DNA of 64,000 nt from Lactobacillus melliventris (GCF_013346935.1 NZ_JAAEEB010000007.1:43249-107248), one strand, 5' to 3'; shown: positions 15,429-24,973, counted from the first letter of the stretch. Notes: generated by a model not told the origin, from the letters alone. Made by a program: numbers and translations.

Positions 15429-16352
15429 TTATTTTCTCTTACTTATATTTTTTGCCGATACTGACAAAATAAAATCTGCCATAGTTAAAGCAGCGTTTAA
15501 AGCAAGACGCGCATGGTGTTCTTCAACTTTTATTCTTTTTCTTCCCAAACCATGAGCATCGCTTTCTTTGTTTCTCATTTCTGCTATCGCATCAACGATA
15601 TTTTCTAGACCGGAAAGTAATTCATTTATTCTCTTATCAACATCTTTGCCTGTACTCATTGAATAAGCTAATTTAACTTGTCCATACAGTTTCTTAATAT
15701 TTCCCTTTCTTGAAGGTTGAATCCCATCTACTTCAAGAACATACATAAATACCTCTTCAAGAAGAGTTCTTGCTTGAGTTAAAACACTATCAAAGTTGCC
15801 TTGCCTTAAATTTTCATTTGCTTTACTTTGAACCTCTTTAATGTATGTTCTGTCAATCTTTTGGATATATTTGCTCTTTATTTCAAACAGGTCAGATTTT
15901 AAAAACACATTATTATTTTTAATAATTAATTTATCCCCAGTATAATCAATGAAGTTATTAATTTTTTTAATAGCTAGAGTTGTTGCTTTTTGATAATACT
16001 CTTCGAACATTTCAACGGACAAGTCAGAAATATTTTTACACATGCTAAAATTAGTTTTACTAAACAAATAGCTCAAAATTTCCTGTGTCTTATTTTTATA
16101 TTTTGCCTTTTCAAACATCTCTTGCATGTATGACCAGCGAGAGAATATATCATATTCAATTGGACTTCCAAACTTTTCAGATAAGTCACAAATATCTGGA
16201 CCTGATAAATACGGCATATGAATCTCTACATTCATAGGTTGGCCATTATGTATTTTATCCTCACTAATTAAATTTTCTAAGCAAGCGTCCCCATCCAAAA
16301 TTTCAATAATTGGCTTTTTCATTAAAAAATCATATTCACTTTTTGGCAACAC
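15429..16352 (-). CDS. Abi_C/HEPN-like abortive infection protein
   Basis: This 307-residue protein has an N-terminal region I cannot assign, and a C-terminal alpha-helical domain from about residue 185. The helical domain (NFDSVLTQARTLLEEVF, then GLENIVDAIAEMRNKESDAHG) matches the abortive-infection C-terminal family. Arg260-x6-His267 in RNKESDAH is a HEPN-type RNase signature, so an RNA-cleaving, growth-arresting function during phage infection is plausible but inferred. The first codon is GTG 16352. An ATG 30 bp further in lacks a good ribosome binding site, so the start is uncertain. It lies 49 bp after hsdR and 42 bp before the Mrr-like gene. Confidence 0.7.
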   Translation of the reverse strand: MLPKSEYDFLMKKPIIEILDGDACLENLISEDKIHNGQPMNVEIHMPYLSGPDICDLSEKFGSPIEYDIFSRWSYMQEMFEKAKYKNKTQEILSYLFSKTNFSMCKNISDLSVEMFEEYYQKATTLAIKKINNFIDYTGDKLIIKNNNVFLKSDLFEIKSKYIQKIDRTYIKEVQSKANENLRQGNFDSVLTQARTLLEEVFMYVLEVDGIQPSRKGNIKKLYGQVKLAYSMSTGKDVDKRINELLSGLENIVDAIAEMRNKESDAHGLGRKRIKVEEHHARLALNAALTMADFILSVSAKNISKRK

Positions 16353-16401
16353 GTCTCACAACTTTCGAGAAATTATATTTACAAATAATAACTATCAATT
16401 T

Positions 16402-19400
16402 TTACTCTTCAGATTCTAAAGGTTTGATCTTTGTATTGTAGACTAGCTTAACCCTTTCGCGCACCTCAGTCTTCCAGCTAAGCCAATTCTTTAATTTACT
16501 ATCAGGATGAGTCTCTTTGAACCTATCAAAATATCTTTTACTTACCAAATCTCCCATACCTTTATGATTGATTTCATCAGGCTTATAATTGTTAACAACA
16601 TAGTTCAAATTGCCATAATCAAGACCGAAATCATCTGCCAGTTGACTTAAAATTTTTTTATTTTCCTGCTTGATAGAGTTTTCTAATACATCTTCAACTT
16701 TTTGATCAGAATATTTTTGTGGATTAAGTTGAACATCTTGCCAAATCGAACGAATATGGTTCGCACGTGGCTCATTAGTTTTAGCATATTGATCAATGTA
16801 ATCACCAACTTGTGAAGTTTCGCTTTGATCCTTAGATTTTTGGGAAACATTTATTTGTTGGCTTTGCTGATTTGCTGTTGAAATATAATCTTGAATGAGT
16901 GACATAATATAACGTTCATCCACTTCTTTAATATGAATAGATTCAAGCTCGTAATCTTCGTCAAGATCAACGTCTACTGGGTCATCATCATTTTTATTTT
17001 CTGCTTTTAAATTATCGATAATATTTTGGTATGTACCTTCTAAAGTATTTTCTATTTCAGGTGGGATATCAGCAACATTAACTTGTGCAGAAGCAGGAAG
17101 TTTGTCCTGCTTATCTAACTCATCATAAGTTTTAATAGCAGCAAGCGCCTGATCATATTTTTGAAAAGCTTCAGCAAACTGTTTCTGTTCTTTTTTAGGG
17201 GCATCAATAAGTGCAGCCAATATCTGTGGATTATCGACATATTTGTCTAGTTTCTTACGTGCTTGTACATAACGCTTACGTGACGTATTCCAATCTGGGG
17301 CAAGAACGCCATTAGTGCCACCATTCGCATAAAGTGTCAACGCTTTATCTATTTCATCACTATACTGATTAGGATACTGGAAAGTTACTATTTGACCCCA
17401 CTTTTTGCCGTCATCATAAATACGGTTTGTTCTTGAAAAAGCTTGTATGAGGTTTTGGGCATTCATTGGTGGTCTGTCCAAATATAACGTGGATAATCTT
17501 GGTGCATCAAATCCAGTCAATAACCGATCAACTACGATCACTATGTCTAGTTGTTGGTCTCGTGTTTGATATGCTTTATTTTTGCATGCTAAACGATCAT
17601 TGACATTGCGATTATAACTAGGAATATCAGTCATAGAAAGCTGGGTATTAAACATTTTATTGTAGTCATCCAATGATTGTTTCATTTCTGCTTGGTTAAC
17701 CATTGATTCATCTTCGTTTTGAGAGATTGAATACGTAATAGCTAGGCGGGGAAAATCTGGTGCCACTTTTTGAATACGATTAGGCACTTCACCGTTGGCA
17801 ATTGCCTCTCGAAACAAGTGATAGTATTTCTGCGCTTGTTTGATAGAAGATGTTGAAAACAGTGCGGAATATCTGTTGCCATTGCTAAGACCTTGTTTAC
17901 GATAAGCTAAAGCTAAAATTTGCTTGACCACTGCCTTCATGTGAGCATCTGTGAGATAAATATCATCACTATCTGTTTGATTCGCATTTCCTTCGTTATC
18001 TATTTTAAAACCAAGTACTTTTTTATCATGAATTGCGTCTTCAATCGTATATTTGTGCAATATTGGACCATAAAGTTGCTCTGTGGTGCGGGCATCTTGC
18101 CCATTTTCAGCCCGTGCGTTTTCCGCAAAAATTGGGGTACCGGTAAAGCCATACCATAATGGTTGACGATTAAAAAATCGATCTAGTTCTCTTTTTTGAG
18201 TTGGCGTAACTGCTCTATGACATTCATCAACAATAAAAGCTAATCGTAAATCTTTCAACTTTTCATATTTTTTAGCAATTTCAGGTGAATTTTCCCTTCG
18301 TTTAAAAATCGTTTGCAGTTTCTGCCTGGTAGTTACAACCACATTGCGGTTGCCATCACCCAATTTCTTAGCCAATTCAAAACTGTTTGAGGTTTCATCA
18401 ACATCAATCGTGTCATTATTTGCATAAGTTTGAAATGCTGAAACAGTTTGCATGTCCAAATCTTTACGATCTATTAGAAAGATTGTCTTATCAATAGCTG
18501 GTATTTGTAATAAATTACGGGCAACTTTATAGGAAGTCAAGGTTTTACCTGAACCCGTAGCATGCCAAATAAAGCCAGATTTTCCTTCACGCGATGCTTG
18601 GAAAATTGCTTGTATTGCTTGAATTTGGTACGGGCGCAGCAGAATAATTCTTTGAGCATTATCATCTAAAACAGTATAGTCAGCAATCATGTGATGTGCC
18701 ATCGGAATGGATAAGACATCACGAGCAAAATCTAAGTAATCATTAACTTGTTGCTTATCTTGATTAATCCAAGAAATCAAAAAATTAGCACGTAAATTTT
18801 GCCCAGCAGGAATGTACTGAGTATTAGTACCATTGGTGACAACAAACATTTCTACAAAATTATAGATGTCACCAAATTTATCCTCATCTATATACTTTTG
18901 TATTTGACGAAACCCATCCATAAAGGGAAAATTCGGTGTCTTCAATTCAATATGAATTAGGGGTAAGCCGTTAATCAAGAGAGTAACATCAAAGCGCCTA
19001 TCTTGATCAAGCGGTGACAAGCTCGACTTATTGACTTCTACTTGGTGTACCACTTCATAAACGGAAGTTCCACCAGCAATATTGGTGTTATCTAAAATCA
19101 ACAAATCGGCATCCGGCAAAGAAGAATTATCACGTTTTAAGTGATGCCTAACCTGTCTGTTAGCACCAGCCAAGAATTTAGCAGCTTGGTAAAAATTAGG
19201 CTGGGTTATTTGCGTACGAATAGTTTCCTTTTCATTTTGTGTTAGTGGAACATCATGAAGTTGATCACGGTTGTTATCTTCAAGAATTTGAAAAAAGTTA
19301 GCCCATAATTGCGGAACTGTTTTTAAATCTTCACGTAAGCGCCATTGATTAATACCCTGAGTTAATTGCTCAATCAAAGTTTTTTCCATTTGATCTTCTT

Positions 19401-19419
19401 TAACAGTTGCCACTGACAT
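16402..19419 (-). CDS. hsdR: Type I restriction enzyme, R (motor-nuclease) subunit
   Basis: This 1005-residue HsdR is of full family length. The nuclease site is Asp144 followed by Glu158-x-Lys160 (IHIELKTPN). The SF2 translocase carries Walker A ATGSGKT (287-293), the DEAH-box equivalent DECH, GFTGTP, and LLTGFDAPRLSTLYLDR with QAFSRTNR as motif VI. A helical C-terminal region binds the methylase core. With HsdM and HsdS it cuts unmethylated DNA at a distance from the recognition site. It has a strong GGAGA site and lies 18 bp after hsdS. No frame disruption is visible, so the enzyme looks functional. Confidence 0.96.
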   Translation of the reverse strand: MSVATVKEDQMEKTLIEQLTQGINQWRLREDLKTVPQLWANFFQILEDNNRDQLHDVPLTQNEKETIRTQITQPNFYQAAKFLAGANRQVRHHLKRDNSSLPDADLLILDNTNIAGGTSVYEVVHQVEVNKSSLSPLDQDRRFDVTLLINGLPLIHIELKTPNFPFMDGFRQIQKYIDEDKFGDIYNFVEMFVVTNGTNTQYIPAGQNLRANFLISWINQDKQQVNDYLDFARDVLSIPMAHHMIADYTVLDDNAQRIILLRPYQIQAIQAIFQASREGKSGFIWHATGSGKTLTSYKVARNLLQIPAIDKTIFLIDRKDLDMQTVSAFQTYANNDTIDVDETSNSFELAKKLGDGNRNVVVTTRQKLQTIFKRRENSPEIAKKYEKLKDLRLAFIVDECHRAVTPTQKRELDRFFNRQPLWYGFTGTPIFAENARAENGQDARTTEQLYGPILHKYTIEDAIHDKKVLGFKIDNEGNANQTDSDDIYLTDAHMKAVVKQILALAYRKQGLSNGNRYSALFSTSSIKQAQKYYHLFREAIANGEVPNRIQKVAPDFPRLAITYSISQNEDESMVNQAEMKQSLDDYNKMFNTQLSMTDIPSYNRNVNDRLACKNKAYQTRDQQLDIVIVVDRLLTGFDAPRLSTLYLDRPPMNAQNLIQAFSRTNRIYDDGKKWGQIVTFQYPNQYSDEIDKALTLYANGGTNGVLAPDWNTSRKRYVQARKKLDKYVDNPQILAALIDAPKKEQKQFAEAFQKYDQALAAIKTYDELDKQDKLPASAQVNVADIPPEIENTLEGTYQNIIDNLKAENKNDDDPVDVDLDEDYELESIHIKEVDERYIMSLIQDYISTANQQSQQINVSQKSKDQSETSQVGDYIDQYAKTNEPRANHIRSIWQDVQLNPQKYSDQKVEDVLENSIKQENKKILSQLADDFGLDYGNLNYVVNNYKPDEINHKGMGDLVSKRYFDRFKETHPDSKLKNWLSWKTEVRERVKLVYNTKIKPLESEE

Positions 19420-19437
19420 ATCTGTCTCCTTTCCCTA

Positions 19438-20733
19438 CTATTCAACAAACATATTTTGTAAAAGACACTTTTTAACTTGTTGAAAATTTTGTAATTTTTT
19501 ATTTTCTAGATAAATTAGATGATCAACTTTAGCTAGAATATTACCTATTCTTTTCTGTTCATATATACTATTAGAAATAGAAATAAATAGATATGATAAA
19601 TTCTTTTGGCTAATTCCCTGAGCTGTACCACCAGTAGATAAACTCATTAACTTGTTTTTAGCTGAAACTGTATTTAATCTATATAAAAGAAAACGACTAT
19701 TTATATTTTTTTCATCAACCCTAAAGGCAATAGTTCTTTGACTAAGAATATATTTTTCATTATCGTTAATAATAGCAATATTGCCCATAGGTGCCTCGGT
19801 AGTAAAAAGTATATCCCCTTTTTCTAGTTCTGTTTTACCCATCCATTTCTTATATAGATCATAGTTACCAAAATGAACATCAATATTTTTATCTATAAAA
19901 CCATTTTTTACATTAATAGCTGATAAAGCCCGATATTTACCATTATTAGACCAACTTAAGCCGAGCTTTTTTGGGGTTTTTCCCCTAAAGTCAATAATTT
20001 TCGTTAAACAATTTACAAATTTTCTATCTGTCCAGTCATCTTCAAACCCCTTAAATCGTAATTCAGGTATTTTAGCATCATGCTTAGGAAATAGTTTCTG
20101 CAACAAAGCCTTTTTTAATAGCTCCAACTTGTCAATCTTTTGCTGCTGCAAATCAAGTAGCTTATCTAATTTAGCAAAAAAGTTACCGATTTTTTGTTGT
20201 TCTTTAATACTTGAGGCCTTAACGATATAATTCCATAAGTCTTTAATTTCAATATTAGCTTGATTAGCATTTCCACGTTCTATTTTAGAAATATAATTTA
20301 TGTATTTAGGTTGTTCTAGTTGAGAATAAATAAAAAAACTATCAAAACCACTTAAAGCAGTCAACTTAACTAAGTTTTGGTTTAATAAATAGTTCTTACT
20401 CATATCAATGTAAATCGCTCTACCTACTGATGAACTCTTTAACTTTGTTTTTGATCCTACAGTAGTAATGATTATATCTTTTTGATGAATTATATATTTT
20501 TTAAATTTAGTAGCCATAGTTTCAGAAATATACGTTGAGCTTCCATTTTCGTTTTTTATTTTTTTATTAGTCAAATCGGTTACTTTAATAATTCTTATTC
20601 CGTCTTCTGTATATAACTTTGATTCAAATGCGAAACCTTTAACATATTTTGTTATCTTTCCAAGTTTCTTATCTTTCCATTCATCCTCAAAACCACTAAA
20701 TCTCATATTTGGCACTGAATTATGTTTTTTCAT
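19438..20733 (-). CDS. hsdS: Type I restriction enzyme, S (specificity) subunit
   Basis: This 431-residue HsdS has two target-recognition domains (about 10-190 and 230-400) separated by conserved coiled-coil helices. DKLLDLQQQKIDKLELLKKA is the central spacer, and DHLIYLENKKLQNFQQVKK the C-terminal one. The start of each half is repeated (MRFSGFEDEWKDKKLG and LRFKGFEDDWTDRKF). These repeats are natural sites for domain swapping. Each domain would read one half of a bipartite DNA target; the target cannot be predicted here. No second hsdS copy or recombinase gene is present in the window, so phase-variable inversion is not supported. Gaps to hsdM and hsdR are 16 and 18 bp. Confidence 0.95.
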   Translation of the reverse strand: MKKHNSVPNMRFSGFEDEWKDKKLGKITKYVKGFAFESKLYTEDGIRIIKVTDLTNKKIKNENGSSTYISETMATKFKKYIIHQKDIIITTVGSKTKLKSSSVGRAIYIDMSKNYLLNQNLVKLTALSGFDSFFIYSQLEQPKYINYISKIERGNANQANIEIKDLWNYIVKASSIKEQQKIGNFFAKLDKLLDLQQQKIDKLELLKKALLQKLFPKHDAKIPELRFKGFEDDWTDRKFVNCLTKIIDFRGKTPKKLGLSWSNNGKYRALSAINVKNGFIDKNIDVHFGNYDLYKKWMGKTELEKGDILFTTEAPMGNIAIINDNEKYILSQRTIAFRVDEKNINSRFLLYRLNTVSAKNKLMSLSTGGTAQGISQKNLSYLFISISNSIYEQKRIGNILAKVDHLIYLENKKLQNFQQVKKCLLQNMFVE

Positions 20734-20749
20734 TTTTCAACAAACCTTA

Positions 20750-22327
20750 CTATAGAATTTCTTTTAACTGATCAAGTGTTTTTTGTGCTTCTGGGTTTGT
20801 GCCAACCAATTCATCCAAAGAATGCTTAATTTCATCAGTTATTTCTTTTTGTTCTTTTGTAATGTTAGACATATTTGCAACTAGTTTTTGCACATCAACC
20901 GGTGGTTCTTCTTCAAAAGTATCAACATAACGTGGAATATTTAGATTAAAATCATTTTCTTTAATCTCATCAAATTTTGCCAAATGAGCATATTTTTCAA
21001 AATCTTGACGAGCAGAATAAGTAGTTAAAATTCGATTTATATCTTCTTCACGTAATTTGTTTTGCGTTTTAACCTTTTCAAAGCCTTTAGACGCATCAAT
21101 AAACATGACATCCCGGTCTTGCTTATCTTTTTTAAGTACAACAATCACAGTTGGAATACCAGTACTATAAAACAAATTTGCTGGCAGACCAATAATTGCA
21201 TCAATAGCACCATTTTCAAGCAGCTTTTGTCTGATCTTCCCCTCAGTACCGCCACGGAAAAGAACGCCATGAGGTAAAACTATGGACATCACACCACTAT
21301 GCTTTAAATGATAATAACCGTGAAGTAAGAAGGCATAATCGGCCTTCGATTTTGGGGGTAAAACTCCATAAGGTGAGAAACGGGGGTCATCTAAAAAGCC
21401 CTTTCTTGCTGACCATTTTAATGAATACGGTGGATTCATAACAACCGCGTCAAAATTATTGGCTTCCTCTGCTGGCCAATCTTCGTCTAAAGTATCGCCA
21501 TTACGCAAATGCCTGTTTGCTTGGTCAATGTTGTGCAAAATCAAGTTCATTTTGGCCAAGTTATACGTAGAAGTATTAATTTCTTGCCCATAGTAAGTAA
21601 CTCGATCATGAGCTGAACCATATTTTTTAAAGTTTAAGAGCAAAGACCCAGACCCCATAGCAGGATCATAAACTGTCATTCCGGCAGAATAATCTTTACC
21701 CACTAATGTTAAGCGCGTTAGCAGCTCAGAAACTTGTTGAGGTGTATAAAATTCACCCGCTTTTTTGCCAGATTCTGAAGCAAACTGACTAATTAAGTAT
21801 TCATAAGCATCTCCCAGACTATCACCTGAAGTTTTAACCAATTCTATTTTGCCAATTGCTTGAATAACTCCAGCTATACTATCTGTTCTTTTTTGCGCTG
21901 TGCTTCCTAAACTTTTAGAATACAAATCATAATCATCAAATAACCCTTCAAAGTCTTGATCCGAGCTTTCAAGTTTATTGAAAGCATCACCTAATTGCTT
22001 GACCTGAAAAGTATGATTGTTGACCGCTTTTAAAATACTATTGTATGTATATTCAGGTTCAATTACATAACCTAATGATACCCGCAACTCATTAACTAGT
22101 TCTGCATCATCGGCATTATCTTCATAAATTTTTTGAGCTTCATCTAGCGTTCCATCAGGTTCATCAGCTAATAATTCCAAAACGTTGTAAAGCATGTGAT
22201 CAGATAAATATTTATAAAAGACTGTGCCCAATAAATAGTTTTTATATTGACTCGCATCCATTTTCGATCGTAATGAATCTGCTGCACTAAACAGTCCTTG
22301 CTGTAAACTTGTAGTTGTATTTGACAA
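20750..22327 (-). CDS. hsdM: Type I restriction enzyme, M (methyltransferase) subunit
   Basis: This 525-residue N6-adenine methyltransferase has an N-terminal helical HsdM_N domain, then the SAM-binding motif DPAMGSGSLL (about 221-230) and the catalytic NPPY (298-301). The sequence GEFYTPQQVSELL is the typical HsdM lead-in. It protects the host target and forms the M2S core used by HsdR. The start is a TTG at 22327 with a good AAAGGAGAT site. It is first of the M-S-R order, 133 bp after the KAP NTPase gene, and its own promoter may lie in that gap. Confidence 0.96.
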   Translation of the reverse strand: MSNTTTSLQQGLFSAADSLRSKMDASQYKNYLLGTVFYKYLSDHMLYNVLELLADEPDGTLDEAQKIYEDNADDAELVNELRVSLGYVIEPEYTYNSILKAVNNHTFQVKQLGDAFNKLESSDQDFEGLFDDYDLYSKSLGSTAQKRTDSIAGVIQAIGKIELVKTSGDSLGDAYEYLISQFASESGKKAGEFYTPQQVSELLTRLTLVGKDYSAGMTVYDPAMGSGSLLLNFKKYGSAHDRVTYYGQEINTSTYNLAKMNLILHNIDQANRHLRNGDTLDEDWPAEEANNFDAVVMNPPYSLKWSARKGFLDDPRFSPYGVLPPKSKADYAFLLHGYYHLKHSGVMSIVLPHGVLFRGGTEGKIRQKLLENGAIDAIIGLPANLFYSTGIPTVIVVLKKDKQDRDVMFIDASKGFEKVKTQNKLREEDINRILTTYSARQDFEKYAHLAKFDEIKENDFNLNIPRYVDTFEEEPPVDVQKLVANMSNITKEQKEITDEIKHSLDELVGTNPEAQKTLDQLKEIL

Positions 22328-22460
22328 TGTTATCTCCTTTAATTTTAAAATTTATATTCAAAGTTATTTTCTAATTTAATTAGTTGATTGAAATTAGCTC
22401 AATCAATGTCTATTTAATTGTACCATTATATATTTATCAATCAGATAAATTTTAATATAC

Positions 22461-23801
22461 TTATTTCTTAGTGGATTTGGTATCTTTATCTTCATAAACC
22501 GAATCATTTGATACCAAACTTAAAATATCATTGACTTCTGTTTTTAATTTATAAGGTTCTCTAATATAGATGTTCTTGGGTTCTTGAGTAATTCCAACAG
22601 ATTCTACAATTTCATTTCTCACAAAAATACAATCGTAAATGTCTTTTGCAGCTTTCTTAAGAGTGTTTGAATCATTAATCAACAAAAAGATTGAAAAGAT
22701 TTTACTCGATGCTAAGAAATCAATAAAGTCTGTACCATCATTATAATAAACAAAAGCATTGAATTGATCGCTATCGACCATCTTAAGTGCAATCAAATAG
22801 GGAATTATAAAGAAATCTATTATTTCATTACCATTTCCGAATACATCTGCATGGTAATTAGAAGACAAGAATCTATTTTTAACACCAGTAATATCTATCA
22901 TGCTTGTAAAATGATTCTCTTCCCTAAGACTAAAATTGAATTTCTGAGTGATCTCGTCACAATACTTTAAATACGTTTTTTCATCTGAAGACATACCTTG
23001 TATATTTTCAGAAGTATAATTTGCATCCGGTAAGCTGATAATTGAATAAAAAAATCGATCAAGGTATCTATCACCGTCAAAACTTGAACCATAAAGCTTT
23101 TTTATTGTATTTTTTAATTCATAAAGATTGACGGAAAAAACGAAGGTAATTTTCTTGTTATCAAAAAAATGTTGTACTCTTTCTAATAGCTTAACAGCAT
23201 ATGTTGGACGACATCTATCTAATTCATCGATGAATACAATTAGACGTCCATTTTTCGGAATTAAAGAAGCTAATTCCTTCTTGAATTTGGCTTCAATATC
23301 TTCTTCTGTATGAAATATATCTAAGATATTATCAATATCAGCTTTTGCAATTTCTTTAGCTGCTATTTTAACTAATTCTTTTCCCGCTTCAATAGCTACA
23401 GTCTTAGCTTTCGTTTTAATGTTAAAAGCAGTTGTAGCTATACTTTTAGATAAAGACACAATCGGATCCAAATCACTATCATTTTTCCAAGCGTCAAAAT
23501 AAACAGTTTTAAATTTAATTTTTGTAAGTTTAGCAATTTCATCTTGACCTATTACATCTAAAATTTGATCTTTATATGAGTACTGATTCTCTTCATTTAA
23601 ACAATCTAATACTAATTTACATTGTTTTACAAAAAAGGTTTTACCTGAACCCCACCGACCATCAAAAGCAATTGAGTATGAATCATCCTGATAATTAAGC
23701 ATTTCTATAAACTTAAATAAGCTATTATTTCTTCCAACACTGTTCTTAACAAAAGTATCTATTATATTTTCTTCAGTTGGTTCTAGATCTCTTTTTTTCA
23801 A
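22461..23801 (-). CDS. KAP-family P-loop NTPase
   Basis: This 446-residue protein has Walker A GRWGSGKT (48-55) and the KAP Walker B VFIDELDRCRP (about 193-203), with RVQHFFDNKKITFVFSVN as the family follow-up. The insertion between the Walker motifs holds lysine- and alanine-rich helices (about 115-150) and no clear transmembrane hairpin, unlike many KAP proteins. Bacterial KAP NTPases are often found in phage-defence loci and may organise signalling or membrane effectors. The role here is inferred from its place upstream of the type I restriction genes. It starts with TTG 23801 after AAAGGAAG. Confidence 0.88.
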   Translation of the reverse strand: MKKRDLEPTEENIIDTFVKNSVGRNNSLFKFIEMLNYQDDSYSIAFDGRWGSGKTFFVKQCKLVLDCLNEENQYSYKDQILDVIGQDEIAKLTKIKFKTVYFDAWKNDSDLDPIVSLSKSIATTAFNIKTKAKTVAIEAGKELVKIAAKEIAKADIDNILDIFHTEEDIEAKFKKELASLIPKNGRLIVFIDELDRCRPTYAVKLLERVQHFFDNKKITFVFSVNLYELKNTIKKLYGSSFDGDRYLDRFFYSIISLPDANYTSENIQGMSSDEKTYLKYCDEITQKFNFSLREENHFTSMIDITGVKNRFLSSNYHADVFGNGNEIIDFFIIPYLIALKMVDSDQFNAFVYYNDGTDFIDFLASSKIFSIFLLINDSNTLKKAAKDIYDCIFVRNEIVESVGITQEPKNIYIREPYKLKTEVNDILSLVSNDSVYEDKDTKSTKK

Positions 23802-23974
23802 AATTATCTTCCTTTCTATTCAAAAATGCAATTTTAAGTTGATCACCTTATTTGATTTGATAGATGCAATCTAATCTTAGTTCATTTCTTTTAAATTATA
23901 CTTTAGTATATTTATGCACTCAAACTCTCTTTTAATTATAAAAGATAAATTTTAGCCAAAAACACAAATTTTGT

Positions 23975-24012
23975 AACCATTAATGACATTCAATCAACCA
24001 TTTGCAGTATTC
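23975..24012 (+). promoter_or_regulatory. Direct repeats spaced 21 bp, candidate LytTR operator
   Basis: AACCATTAATGACATTC at 23975 and AACCATTTGCAGTATTC at 23996 begin exactly 21 bp apart, two helical turns, upstream of the LytTR gene. LytTR proteins typically bind such imperfect direct repeats, so autoregulation is likely. Confidence 0.5.
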
Positions 24013-24068
24013 CATGATAAAAATGAAATTCATCTACTATACTTATTAACAGAAAGGAGAAGCCAGAA

Positions 24069-24503
24069 ATGAAAATTAATTGTCACATCGATCCTAATAT
24101 TAGTGAGGAGCACGGTGAATTATGGATCAAAAAAATGACACCAGCAATTAATGAACTTTTGCAAAAATTATCGCAGTCTGAAAATTCTTTATGGTGCCAT
24201 TATCAATCTCAAATTTATCCGATTAATTTTGAAGACATTTATTCACTTGAAGTTGCTAATAGAGATATTAATGTTTATACAGAAAAACAGCAACTTACAT
24301 ATAATGATCGTTTATCAAATTTGAAAGCAGATTTACCCAACTATTTTATTGAAGCTTCACGCAGCGCTATATTTAATTATCAACACATCGATCACCTTGA
24401 ATTACTTAATAATGGATTAATCGATGTTGTTCTGACTAATAAGCATCGCGTACAAATATCAAGAAGAAATATTAAGACCCTGAAAGAGAGGTTAGGAATA
24501 TGA
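24069..24503 (+). CDS. LytTR-domain DNA-binding regulator
   Basis: This 144-residue protein has a short N-terminal region and a C-terminal LytTR domain (about 45-144) with NFEDIYSLEVANRDINVYT, FIEASRSAIFNYQHIDHLE and HRVQISRRNIKTLKERLG, the three signature blocks. It lacks a receiver domain, as in the small LytTR regulators that pair with DUF3021 membrane proteins. An AGAAAGGAG site is well placed. It overlaps the downstream DUF3021 gene by 4 bp (ATGA). Such pairs often regulate themselves and envelope or bacteriocin genes. Targets outside this locus are unknown. Confidence 0.9.
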   Translation: MKINCHIDPNISEEHGELWIKKMTPAINELLQKLSQSENSLWCHYQSQIYPINFEDIYSLEVANRDINVYTEKQQLTYNDRLSNLKADLPNYFIEASRSAIFNYQHIDHLELLNNGLIDVVLTNKHRVQISRRNIKTLKERLGI

Positions 24504-24958
24504 AAAATACAAAGAGATTTATCAATTATTTGTTTAATTTTGCCGTTAGGGGAATCTTCATTGGTTTAATGATTTCTATCTTTTGCAGTTATGCATCGAA
24601 TAGTCCAGTTTATGTTCCATCCAGCCCATCTTTTACGACAAACTTTAGCAATTTGCTTAATGCTTTTACCGCCTCAATTATTCTTTGGGCAGTGACTGGA
24701 ATATTTTTCGGTTTTGGCAGTTTTATCTTCACTATTAACCATTGGTCATTATTAAAGAAGACGGTTATAAATTTCTTTACCTACTATCTTGGGTTTGTTT
24801 TTTTAGCCCTTTTAGCTGGTTGGGTTTCGTTAGACTTGATTAACTTCACAAAATTTACTGTGATTTTTGTCATCATCTACTTAATTTGCTGGTATTATAA
24901 TTACCATAAAATTGCAAAGGAAATTGCAAATATTAATCATAAAATCAAAAAAGAGTAA
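24500..24958 (+). CDS. DUF3021 membrane protein
   Basis: This 152-residue protein has four predicted membrane segments (about 15-32, 55-80, 92-112, 117-135) and a basic C-terminal tail. Its size and pairing with a LytTR regulator fit DUF3021, a family that probably holds or inhibits its partner at the membrane. The ATG overlaps the LytTR stop, and the pair ends at a strong terminator. Confidence 0.85.
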   Translation: MKNTKRFINYLFNFAVRGIFIGLMISIFCSYASNSPVYVPSSPSFTTNFSNLLNAFTASIILWAVTGIFFGFGSFIFTINHWSLLKKTVINFFTYYLGFVFLALLAGWVSLDLINFTKFTVIFVIIYLICWYYNYHKIAKEIANINHKIKKE

Positions 24959-24973
24959 TCTAATTACAATGTC

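Noticed and set aside
19438..20733. Phase-variable inverting hsdS system
   Set aside because: There is only one hsdS, no inverted partial copy and no recombinase in the window.
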